This document shows positions 15,106 to 22,438 of a stretch of DNA of 22,528 nucleotides, in pieces (position 1 is the stretch's first letter; each line of letters begins with the position of its first letter). A program made the position numbers and the translations under genes. The notes below the pieces were generated by a model. That model saw only the letters and a list, made by a program, of their open reading frames with translations. It had not been told where the DNA came from and searched no databases. Origin of the DNA: Brotonthovivens sp045629925 (GTDB taxonomy: Bacteria; Bacillota; Clostridia; Lachnospirales; Lachnospiraceae); the NCBI GenBank assembly GCA_045629925.1, contig JAZQSD010000102.1:1-22528 (forward strand), in the 5' to 3' direction.

Positions 15106-15960
15106 TTAGATGTCTATTTCTCCAGTACAGATTGTGGCAGCAGGACCTGTCATAAATACCCGGTTGTGAGTTGCGTCGTATTCAATCTCAAGATCGCCGC
15201 CTAAGAGATGTACAGTAACCTTGTTGTCTGTGTAGTCATTTAAGATGCAGGCTACAACGCTGGCACACGACCCTGTTCCACAGGCAAGAGTTTCTCCAGA
15301 ACCGCGTTCCCATACGCGCATATTGATGTTCTGTCTGTCAATGATGTCCACAAATTCAGTGTTTACTCTGTCTGGGAAATAAGCGTGGTGCTCAAAAAGA
15401 GGACCGATCTTTTCCAGGTTTAACGCGTGTACATCATCTACGAAAACAACACCGTGAGGGTTGCCCATAGAAACACCGGTAATCTGATAGTCATAGGTTT
15501 TGCCTTCAAGTTCGATTTGGATTGGAACATTGATGGCTGTATGGTCTTCATGGTTAGGAATTACCATTGGAATTGTGTCTGGATTCAGAGCAGGTTCGCC
15601 CATATCCACGACCACTTTCTTAACCTTGTCATCTTCTACATGAAGAATCAGTGTTTTGATTCCGGAAAGGGTGTCTACAGTGATGGTTGTTCTGTCTACC
15701 ATTTTGTTGTCATATACATATTTTGCCACACAGCGGATTGCATTTCCACACATCTTTCCTTCGGTTCCATCTGAATTAAACATACGCATCATGCAGTCTG
15801 CTTTGTCAGAAGGACAGATTGCGATCAGCCCGTCTGAGCCAATGCCAAAGTGGCGATCGCTGACTTTTCTGGCAGTTTCATTAAAATCTAAAACGGTTTC
15901 ATCGAAACAATTCACATAGATATAATCGTTTCCGCAACCGTGCATTTTGGTGAATTTCAT
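15106..15960 (-). CDS. dapF: Diaminopimelate epimerase
   Basis: Cofactor-independent two-base racemase converting L,L-DAP into meso-DAP, the last step before lysine and the direct source of the MurE substrate. 284 residues. Both catalytic cysteines are in their motifs: C71 in MCGNAIRC and C227 in ERGSGETLACGTGSCA. N-terminal KMHGCGNDYIYVN and SMGNPHGVVF (164-173) are also typical. AAAGGAGA precedes the ATG. First gene of a two-gene operon with murE; an imperfect palindrome (15999-16031) covers its probable promoter. Confidence 0.96.
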   Translation of the reverse strand: MKFTKMHGCGNDYIYVNCFDETVLDFNETARKVSDRHFGIGSDGLIAICPSDKADCMMRMFNSDGTEGKMCGNAIRCVAKYVYDNKMVDRTTITVDTLSGIKTLILHVEDDKVKKVVVDMGEPALNPDTIPMVIPNHEDHTAINVPIQIELEGKTYDYQITGVSMGNPHGVVFVDDVHALNLEKIGPLFEHHAYFPDRVNTEFVDIIDRQNINMRVWERGSGETLACGTGSCASVVACILNDYTDNKVTVHLLGGDLEIEYDATHNRVFMTGPAATICTGEIDI

Positions 15961-15985
15961 AAAGATTCTCCTTTCGGTAGAGTGT

Positions 15986-16014
15986 ATTGTACACCGACAG
16001 GCGAATAAAATAGG
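15986..16014 (-). promoter_or_regulatory. Possible promoter of dapF-murE
   Basis: Minus strand -10 TACAAT (15986-15991) with a poor -35 CCTATT (16009-16014) at 17 bases. The weak -35 lies inside the palindrome at 15999-16031, so activation or repression there is conceivable. Confidence 0.35.
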
Positions 16015-16031
16015 AAGCTATTTAGTCGCCT
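15999..16031. repeat. Imperfect inverted repeat upstream of dapF
   Basis: Left arm AGGCGAATAAAATAG (15999-16013) and right arm CTATTTAGTCGCCT (16018-16031) around GAAG; the outer six bases (AGGCGA/TCGCCT) and inner six pair, with a slip between. No T-run follows, so it does not look like a terminator. A second short palindrome TTATGC-N6-GCATAA lies at 16031-16048. Confidence 0.55.
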
Positions 16032-16105
16032 TATGCAGTTTAGCATAAATATAAGTAAAGAAAAACCCTTTCATTCATAAATAAAATATAAAAATTAGAA
16101 AAATG

Positions 16106-16114
16106 TGGTATAAT
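16106..16114 (+). promoter_or_regulatory. Extended -10 promoter of the NCS2 permease
   Basis: TGG-TATAAT: consensus -10 (16109-16114) preceded by the extended TG (16106-16107); no good -35. The leader is about 64 bases. I looked for a purine riboswitch in this leader and found none. Confidence 0.6.
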
Positions 16115-16184
16115 GGATTTGATAATAACAAAAAAATAGCAAAGCACGTTTCTTTAAGGAACAGATATTTGCAGGGAGATCGTT

Positions 16185-17543
16185 ATGTTAGAAAAATTAT
16201 TTAAACTACGTGAAAACGGAACAACGGTCAAGATTGAGGTTATCGGCGGCATAACAACATTCATGACCATGGCGTACATTCTGGCAGTAAATCCTTCTAT
16301 TCTTTCTGCTGCTGGCATGGACAAGAATGCTATCTTGATGGCAACTTCTTTAGCTGCTTTCATCGGTACGCTCTGTATGGCATTGATGGCAAATTATCCA
16401 TTTGCCTTAGCGCCAGGACTTGGGCTTAATGCGTACTTTGCATTTACCGTATGCGGAAGCATGGGTTACTCTTGGAAGATTGCATTGCTGGCAGTATTTG
16501 TAGAAGGTATTATCTTTATTGTACTGTCATTGACCAATGTGCGAGAGGCAATTTTTAATGCCATACCGCTGGAATTAAAGAAAGGTGTATCGGTTGGTAT
16601 TGGTCTGTTCTGCGCATTTATCGGACTTCAGAGCGCGGGAATCGTTGTAAATGATGATTCTACACTGGTAACCATTGTTAACTTTAGAGACAATTTCTCT
16701 ACATCTGGTATCAGTGCACTGCTTGGTATCATCGGTTTGTTTATCATTATTATTTTATATGTAAAAAAAGTAAAAGGTGCCATCCTGATCGGTATCATTG
16801 CTACATGGGTTCTTGGAATGATCTGCCAGGCAGCAGGTGTATATGTTGTGGATGCTGCAAACGGATACTATTCTCTGTTCCCAAGCTGGTCAACCTTTGA
16901 TCTGACAGCTTTGAAAACAACCTTTGGTCAGTGCTTCACAGCGGATTTCTCTGGTGTAAAGATTGCAGACTTTATCATTATCATCTTTGCATTCCTGTTT
17001 GTAGACTTGTTTGATACATTAGGAACATTGATTGGTGTTGCAAACAAAGCAGATATGCTGGATAAAGAAGGAAAACTTCCAAGAATTAAGAGTGCATTAA
17101 TGGCAGACGCCATTGCAACAAGTGCAGGTGCGGTTTTAGGTACTTCTACAACAACAACATTCGTAGAAAGTTCATCTGGTGTTTCAGAAGGTGCCCGTAC
17201 AGGTCTTGCATCTGTTGTAACAGGATTCCTTTTCCTGATTGCTATCTTCTTTGCTCCTGTATTTTGCGCAATTCCAGGATTTGCAACAGCGCCAGCGTTA
17301 ATCTTCGTAGGATTCCTTATGGTTTCTGCTGTTGTTGAGATCAACTTTAGAGATTGGACATCTTCTGTTCCTGCATATCTGTGTCTGCTGGCTATGCCAT
17401 TAACATACAGCATTGCAGAAGGTATCTCCATTGGTGTTATTTCTTATGTAGTTATTAAGATTGCTACAGGAAAAGCAAAAGAAGTAAAACCGCTGATGTA
17501 TATCCTTGCGGTACTGTTTGCTTTGAAATATGTTGTTTTATAA
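16185..17543 (+). CDS. NCS2-family purine permease (AzgA/PbuG type)
   Basis: 452-residue nucleobase:cation symporter of the AzgA-like branch, which imports adenine, guanine or hypoxanthine. Signatures are GGITTFMTMAYILAVNP (21-37), LAPGLGLNAYF (75-85), DLFDTLGTLIGVANKADML and the TSTTTTFVESSSGVSEGARTGL substrate-binding stretch in the second half. About 12-14 membrane segments. The start ATG has AGGGAG upstream. Single-gene transcript ending in a shared terminator. The branch is clear; which purine it carries is not. It may instead be called PbuG, PbuO or GhxP by similarity. Confidence 0.9.
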   Translation: MLEKLFKLRENGTTVKIEVIGGITTFMTMAYILAVNPSILSAAGMDKNAILMATSLAAFIGTLCMALMANYPFALAPGLGLNAYFAFTVCGSMGYSWKIALLAVFVEGIIFIVLSLTNVREAIFNAIPLELKKGVSVGIGLFCAFIGLQSAGIVVNDDSTLVTIVNFRDNFSTSGISALLGIIGLFIIIILYVKKVKGAILIGIIATWVLGMICQAAGVYVVDAANGYYSLFPSWSTFDLTALKTTFGQCFTADFSGVKIADFIIIIFAFLFVDLFDTLGTLIGVANKADMLDKEGKLPRIKSALMADAIATSAGAVLGTSTTTTFVESSSGVSEGARTGLASVVTGFLFLIAIFFAPVFCAIPGFATAPALIFVGFLMVSAVVEINFRDWTSSVPAYLCLLAMPLTYSIAEGISIGVISYVVIKIATGKAKEVKPLMYILAVLFALKYVVL

Positions 17544-17561
17544 AAATAAAATATGAGAATA

Positions 17562-17597
17562 AAAATCGGCTTCGGATTTATCCGGAGCCGATTTTTT
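17562..17597. terminator. Bidirectional terminator between the NCS2 gene and hydA
   Basis: 16-bp stem AAAATCGGCTTCGGAT (17562-17577) / ATCCGGAGCCGATTTT (17580-17595) with one G-U pair, followed by T on the plus strand and A-flanked on the left so that it also yields a U-run on the minus strand. Confidence 0.9.
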
Positions 17598-17615
17598 AAT
17601 GATTGAAATTAGTTT

Positions 17616-19310
17616 TTAAATGTTTCTTTCCATATGAAGCTGTTCATGTGCTTTGTGGGAAAGTGGTTTTTCATAATATTCTTCGTAGCAAGCTAATACA
17701 TCTGGATTCTCGTGAGAGAAACGAAGCTTGTTGTAACGGTCTAAGCCATAGAGCACGTCAGAACGGGCCTGAATATCTTCGCCGCCCATGTGGATTGGCT
17801 GTCCGCCGCCGTTGATACAGCCGCCAGGACAAGTCATAACTTCTACAAAATCATATGTAACTTCTTTGTTTTTGATTGCGTTGAGCAGTTTTCTTGTATT
17901 GCCAAGTCCGCTGACTACTGCAAGCTTAAGGTCGATGCCATTGATGGAGAAGGAAGCTTCTTTCCAACCGTCAAGACCACGAACTACTTTGAATGCATCA
18001 GGGTCAGGGTTCTTGCCTGTTACAAGGTAATAAGCACTTCTGAGAGCTGCCTCCATAACACCGCCGGTAGCGCCGAAGATTACAGCGGCTCCAGTGCCAG
18101 TGCCCAGAGGAGAATCGAAGTTTTCTTCTGTCAGCTTATCAACGTCGATAAAGTGCATGCGGCAGATGCGCTCGAATTCTCTTGTTGTGAGAACTGCATC
18201 CACGTCTTTGTTATCTTCCCATGTCATTTCGTCTTTCTTGGCGATACATGGCATGATGGATACGTTGAAGATTTTATCTGGATCAATGCCCATCTTTTCT
18301 GCAAAGTAATTTTTGCTTACTGCGCCGAACATCTGCTGTGGAGATTTTGCAGTGGAAAGGCGAGGATACATTTCTGGAAACTCTTTTTTAACAAATCTTA
18401 CCCAGCCCGGGCAGCAGGAGGTGAACATTGGAAGACCAGATTCTTTGATTTCGCCCAGTCGTTCAATAAATTCACTGCCTTCTTCCATGATAGTAAGGTC
18501 GGCAGAGAAGTTGGTATCGAATACAAAATCAAATCCCATCTTCTTTAATGCGCTTACCATCTTGCCTGGAGTCACATCTGTCTTGCTAAGTCCTAAGTTT
18601 TCGCCCCATGCAGCTCTTACTGCAGGTGCTACCTGCACGACAGTGATAAGTTCTGGGTTAGCAACAGCGTCCAACACTTTGTCAACATCGCCACGGGAAC
18701 GAAGTGCGCCAGTAGGGCAGTTTTTGATACACTGTCCGCATAAAGAACAGTTAATATCTGTGATTTTTCTGTTTTCTCTAACGCCAACAGTTGTTCTTCC
18801 GCCAGTGTAGAGGACATCCCACACATGGAGATCCTGTACTTTGTCACAGATCTGAACGCAACGCATACATTTGATACAGCGGTCTGCTTCACGAACCAGA
18901 GGGAAAGAAAGATCCCATTTGCTTTTTTCTGGTTTGATCTCGTATGGAACGTAAAGGATATTTAAGTCGTTGCCTAGTTTCTGCAGTTCGCAGTTGCCGC
19001 TTCTAACGCAGCTTGCGCATTTTGCATCATGCTCGGACAGGATCAGTTTTGTATTTGTAATACGTGTTTTTCTAGCTTTTGGACTGTTTGTGTGGATAAC
19101 CATGCCTTCCTGAACATAGTTGTTGCAGGCTGTTACACATCGGTCAACGCCTTCTACTTCTACTACGCAGACACGGCAGGCACCAATCTCATTTAATTCT
19201 TTCAGGTAGCATAAAGTTGGAATCTTGATGCCTACTAATTTGGCTGCATCAAGAATGGTAGTTCCAGAGGCTACCGCTAACTCAATGCCATCGATTGTAA
19301 TGTTTACCAT
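17616..19310 (-). CDS. hydA: [FeFe] hydrogenase catalytic subunit, group A, CpI-like domain layout
   Basis: 564-residue cytosolic hydrogenase reducing protons to H2 or the reverse. Domains in order: [2Fe-2S] ferredoxin domain (C34, C45, C48, C62); His-Cys [4Fe-4S] (H94, C98, C101, C107); two [4Fe-4S] clusters (C145/148/151/155 and C188/191/194/198); H-cluster domain with L1 FTSCCPGW (C299, C300), L2 MPCIAKKDE (C355) and L3 EVMTCPGGC (C494, C498). C299, C300 and C355 fall at the same numbers as in Clostridium pasteurianum CpI, and proton-path equivalents E277 and E280 are kept. L3 has Thr where Ala is common, and the small-subunit tail ends LHMERNI, not LHTHY. The ATG overlaps the stop of the upstream flavoprotein gene by 7 bases (ATGGTAA), implying coupled synthesis of one complex. 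Confidence 0.96.
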   Translation of the reverse strand: MVNITIDGIELAVASGTTILDAAKLVGIKIPTLCYLKELNEIGACRVCVVEVEGVDRCVTACNNYVQEGMVIHTNSPKARKTRITNTKLILSEHDAKCASCVRSGNCELQKLGNDLNILYVPYEIKPEKSKWDLSFPLVREADRCIKCMRCVQICDKVQDLHVWDVLYTGGRTTVGVRENRKITDINCSLCGQCIKNCPTGALRSRGDVDKVLDAVANPELITVVQVAPAVRAAWGENLGLSKTDVTPGKMVSALKKMGFDFVFDTNFSADLTIMEEGSEFIERLGEIKESGLPMFTSCCPGWVRFVKKEFPEMYPRLSTAKSPQQMFGAVSKNYFAEKMGIDPDKIFNVSIMPCIAKKDEMTWEDNKDVDAVLTTREFERICRMHFIDVDKLTEENFDSPLGTGTGAAVIFGATGGVMEAALRSAYYLVTGKNPDPDAFKVVRGLDGWKEASFSINGIDLKLAVVSGLGNTRKLLNAIKNKEVTYDFVEVMTCPGGCINGGGQPIHMGGEDIQARSDVLYGLDRYNKLRFSHENPDVLACYEEYYEKPLSHKAHEQLHMERNI

Positions 19311-21136
19311 TTTTCTACACGACCTCCTCTCAGTGCTCCGAAGCCGATATAGTCACATCTTAAGCAACGGCAAGCTTCCTGATGAGCTTCCTCTTTGCTC
19401 ATGCCATATTCGATCGGATCTAAATCACACTTGCGCTCGGATGCAGGTCTCTCTGCAACTTCCACACGACCGCAAGGAGTCTTGTCTTCGTATGTATGTG
19501 GAGGGATTTCAACATCACAAGTAATCTCATGATGGAAGCCCAGATAGTTGTCAATGTTTGCAGCAACAACTTTGCCGGCTGCGATAGCTTTGATAACAGT
19601 TGCAGGGCCAAATACACAGTCACCGCCAGAGAAAATACCTTCCATATCAGGTACTTTACCGGTGTTGTCTGTAACGATCTGGTTGCGTACGATTGTAAGA
19701 CCGCTGTCTGCAAAGTACTGGCTTTCTAAGTTCTGACCGATAGCAACAACAATCAGATCACATGGGATAAGAACAGGATCCATATTTGCTTTGATTGGAG
19801 CTGGTCGGCCGTTTTTGATGTAGCCGATTCTCTGTGGCTGAACCCAGAGACCTGTTGCGTGACCGTTTTCATCTTTTTCGATGCTAAGTGGAGCCATAAG
19901 ATCTAAAACGTCACAGCCTTCTGCCTCCGCACCTTCCACTTCTTCTTTCAGAGCGGTCATGTCGGACTTGCGGCGACGATATACAAGGCTAACTGATTCT
20001 GCACCTAAACGGATGGAACTTCTGGCAACGTCCATTGCAACATTGCCACCGCCAACTACAACGACACGTTTGCCAGAGTAGTCTGGAAGGTTGTTGTGTC
20101 CGATTTCGCGGAGCATTTCTACGGCAGAGATTACGCCAATTGCATCTTCGCCATCTATGCCAAGCTTCTTAACAGCATGAACACCGATGGAGATAAATGT
20201 TGCATCAAAATCTCTCTGAAGATCTTCCAGAGTAATATCTGTTCCTACACAGACGTTGAATTTTACCTCAACTCCTGTTGATAAGAGCATCTCGATTTCT
20301 TTATCAAGAAGTGTTCTAGGAAGACGGTAGTTAGGAATACCGTAACGAAGCATACCGCCAAGCTGCGGTCTCTGTTCAAAAATAGTAACCTTGTGGCCCA
20401 TAAGGGAAAGGTAGTAAGCTGTAGTAAGTCCGGAAGGACCGCCGCCGATGATGGCAACTTTCTTTCCAGTTGGTGGTGCACATTTTGGAACTGGTACTTC
20501 ACCTGCGTTATCAACAGCAAATTTCTTAAGACCGCGGATATTAACAGGGGCGTCAATAATATTTCTCTTGCAAAGATTTTCACAAGGATGTTCACAGATA
20601 TATGCACATGTAGCTGGCATTGGATTATCGCGACGGATCAGACGGATAGCATCTGCGTAGCGGCCTTCCTTGATCAGAGCCACATAGCCAGGTACGTCTA
20701 CGCCAGCTGGGCAGTTCTGTACACAGGCAACAGAAGTATTGGTGTTGCATGTACAGATTCCTTTTTCAATATGGGAAAGGAAATCATCCATACAGCCATC
20801 GATCACCTTTAAAACAGTGGATGCTGTCTGGTATCCGATTGCACAGTCTGCAGACAGATAGATGCTGTTAGCTGTTTCCTTGATTAAATCTAATGTTTCT
20901 AAAGTAGCATTATTATCTAAAACTTTGTCAAATAATCCTGCTAATTTCTTCAAACCCACTCTACAAGGGATACATTTACCACAGGACTGAGCCAGGCACA
21001 TCTTGATGAAAGATGCGGTCAAGTCGATTGGACACAGGCCTGGAGGGCTGGCAACGATTCTACGTTCCAGGTCTTTGTACATGGTTTCCATTGTAGCTTG
21101 TGCGCTGTCTTTGGTTGTGATTGTTAATCTGCTCAC
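19304..21136 (-). CDS. NuoF-type [4Fe-4S] tail fused to GltD/NfnB-like FAD-NAD(P) oxidoreductase (hydrogenase partner)
   Basis: 610-residue electron-transfer flavoprotein. Start chosen at GTG 21136, with AGGAGG 8 bases upstream; the longer frame crosses the promoter. Residues 1-125 resemble only the C-terminal cluster domain of NuoF: SCGKCIPCR (C52, C55, C58) plus C98 in DCAIG, with no FMN/NADH Rossmann part. Residues about 126-210 are the GltD N-terminal Fe-S domain (C138, C142, C177, C181, C185, C189). FAD-binding GGGPSG (231-236), NAD(P)-binding VGGGNVAMD (361-369) followed by VYRRRKSDM, and FSGGDCVFGPATVIKAIAAGK (502-522) complete the GltD/NfnB fold. A C-terminal CRCLRC (C589, C591, C594) may hold more metal. 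It should pass electrons between NAD(P)H and the hydrogenase encoded next. Enzymatic role is inferred. Confidence 0.88.
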   Translation of the reverse strand: MSRLTITTKDSAQATMETMYKDLERRIVASPPGLCPIDLTASFIKMCLAQSCGKCIPCRVGLKKLAGLFDKVLDNNATLETLDLIKETANSIYLSADCAIGYQTASTVLKVIDGCMDDFLSHIEKGICTCNTNTSVACVQNCPAGVDVPGYVALIKEGRYADAIRLIRRDNPMPATCAYICEHPCENLCKRNIIDAPVNIRGLKKFAVDNAGEVPVPKCAPPTGKKVAIIGGGPSGLTTAYYLSLMGHKVTIFEQRPQLGGMLRYGIPNYRLPRTLLDKEIEMLLSTGVEVKFNVCVGTDITLEDLQRDFDATFISIGVHAVKKLGIDGEDAIGVISAVEMLREIGHNNLPDYSGKRVVVVGGGNVAMDVARSSIRLGAESVSLVYRRRKSDMTALKEEVEGAEAEGCDVLDLMAPLSIEKDENGHATGLWVQPQRIGYIKNGRPAPIKANMDPVLIPCDLIVVAIGQNLESQYFADSGLTIVRNQIVTDNTGKVPDMEGIFSGGDCVFGPATVIKAIAAGKVVAANIDNYLGFHHEITCDVEIPPHTYEDKTPCGRVEVAERPASERKCDLDPIEYGMSKEEAHQEACRCLRCDYIGFGALRGGRVEKW

Positions 21137-21171
21137 TTTGTCAGCCTCCTTAAAAACCGATATATGCGTCA

Positions 21172-21200
21172 ATAATACCACAATCATATTGAATTTACAA
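21172..21200 (-). promoter_or_regulatory. Promoter of the hydrogenase operon
   Basis: Minus strand: -35 TTGTAA (21195-21200), 17-base spacer, -10 TATTAT (21172-21177) with an extended TG one base upstream. The leader is about 30 bases and contains AAGGAGG. Confidence 0.7.
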
Positions 21201-21214
21201 TTTAGTTATTTTTT

Positions 21215-21226
21215 TATCACGTGATA
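21215..21226. promoter_or_regulatory. Perfect palindrome upstream of the hydrogenase promoter, candidate operator
   Basis: TATCACGTGATA, a perfect 12-base palindrome 15 bases upstream of the -35 box. It does not match the Rex site (TTGTGA-N6-TCACAA) or an FNR site, though it shares the GTGA/TCAC elements with CRP-like sites in inverted order. The position would suit an activator. Confidence 0.45.
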
Positions 21227-21250
21227 GGGGCAAACTGCACATAAAATGAC

Positions 21251-21289
21251 AAAAAAATAGTGCTAAACAGTTGTGTTTGGCACTATTTT
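21251..21289 (-). terminator. Terminator of the MBOAT-DHHW transcript
   Basis: 16-bp stem AAAATAGTGCTAAACA (21254-21269) / TGTTTGGCACTATTTT (21274-21289), loop GTTG. On the minus strand it ends in a seven-base U-run (complement of 21251-21257). Confidence 0.9.
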
Positions 21290-21304
21290 ATCATTATATT
21301 GTCA

Positions 21305-22429
21305 TTATTTTAACGTTTCGCTATTGTTTAACACAGATGTGCTGTATAAAAACAGAACATCGCTGTTTGAAAAATCAACATACTTGCCAATCATATTAGA
21401 TGGCAGATAACGAATGTCAATCAATGTAACTTTATGGTATCCCTGGGCTAACAAAGGCGCAATGGAAGAACCAAAAGAATCTCTGAAAAGAATAAGTTCC
21501 TTTTGCGTATTTACCATTGGGTTTTCAATGGTTACCAAAGAGAGCGGCCCTGATAAAAATACTTCATATGGATCTTTGCCCGCGGCTTTATCCGTGTTAT
21601 ATACAGGGATTGCTGTTTGATTCTGATGATCATAAGCGGACATTTGATCGATGATGTCATTGCTTAGCCAGCGCAGGGTGTCGCCTTTGTGAGGCAAAGC
21701 GGATTGTCCTTTGTAGACTCCGTAAAATGGCTTGTCCCATTCTATCGTAGTATAAGAAATCAAAGGTGTTTCCTGAGATGAGGTATTTCCATAGTGCATG
21801 GTGCTCATCAGTCGATCGGCTACATCGGCAAGATTTTCCTGGCGCCAATGGGAGTCCGTATAATAATAATCTTCTGCAGACAACAGATCTGAGATGCTGA
21901 TGTAAGATGCAAAAGCAGATGTTTTTGTCTCGAATTCAGCTTCAAAAACCTTATAGTCCATACATAACTGTCCTGCAGATGATGCCAGATAGGCGTTTTT
22001 GTCAGGGATTACAGATACGAAAACGTTAGTGTTGGCATCTTTTAAATAAGTTTCATAAATTCCTTGGAACACATCTGCAGCATGTTGGATGGAGTCTGTA
22101 TCCATCGGATATTCAAGAGCAGAAAGATAACCTTCGTGAAGGTAAATGTCATTGTTTGTCTTTTGTCCCATGGCAAAAAGGGTTGTTTGGGACTTGATGC
22201 CGCGAAATACTTCTCTTAAAGGGAATGTGTCTGCTGCGTAGGTCTCGAACTCATCCATAAACTGGCCTGACACCATATTCTTCCATGACAATTCTGGGAA
22301 ATCAGCCAATGGTCGTCGTTCACTGTCTGAGTAAGTTGCTTTCGGCCCAAAGAAACAGAAGGTGGACAGAATTGCAAAAAGCAGGATAACGGCGCCGCAA
22401 ATGACAAGGTGTTTTTTACTATTCTTCAT
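21305..22429 (-). CDS. DHHW/AlgX-like SGNH-type protein, partner of MBOAT acyltransferase
   Basis: 374-residue secreted, membrane-anchored protein with one N-terminal hydrophobic helix (about 8-28). Conserved SERRPLADFPELS follows the helix. The DxHW motif appears as TDSHWRQE (Asp192, His194, Trp195) and a serine motif as FRDSFGSS (Asp317, Ser318). This is the pattern of AlgJ/AlgX-like and DHHW-family proteins, which transfer acetyl groups to exopolysaccharides or wall polymers after an MBOAT protein brings them across the membrane. The ATG at 22429 is preferred: AGGAGG (22435-22440) overlaps the MBOAT stop codon and is 5 bases away, while the GTG at 22435 lies on that site. The family is fairly clear; the polymer modified is unknown. 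Confidence 0.82.
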   Translation of the reverse strand: MKNSKKHLVICGAVILLFAILSTFCFFGPKATYSDSERRPLADFPELSWKNMVSGQFMDEFETYAADTFPLREVFRGIKSQTTLFAMGQKTNNDIYLHEGYLSALEYPMDTDSIQHAADVFQGIYETYLKDANTNVFVSVIPDKNAYLASSAGQLCMDYKVFEAEFETKTSAFASYISISDLLSAEDYYYTDSHWRQENLADVADRLMSTMHYGNTSSQETPLISYTTIEWDKPFYGVYKGQSALPHKGDTLRWLSNDIIDQMSAYDHQNQTAIPVYNTDKAAGKDPYEVFLSGPLSLVTIENPMVNTQKELILFRDSFGSSIAPLLAQGYHKVTLIDIRYLPSNMIGKYVDFSNSDVLFLYSTSVLNNSETLK

Positions 22430-22438
22430 GGGCACCTC

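Noticed and set aside
16115..16184. Purine riboswitch before the NCS2 permease
   Set aside because: No three-way-junction sequence or conserved purine-aptamer core is visible in the short A-rich leader.
16928..17431. Open frame on the minus strand opposite the NCS2 permease
   Set aside because: Shadow of a membrane-protein gene; composition is that of reverse-complemented hydrophobic codons.
17790..18548. Long open frame (252 codons) on the plus strand opposite hydA
   Set aside because: It is fully antisense to the well-supported hydrogenase gene, has no ribosome-binding site of note and resembles no family.
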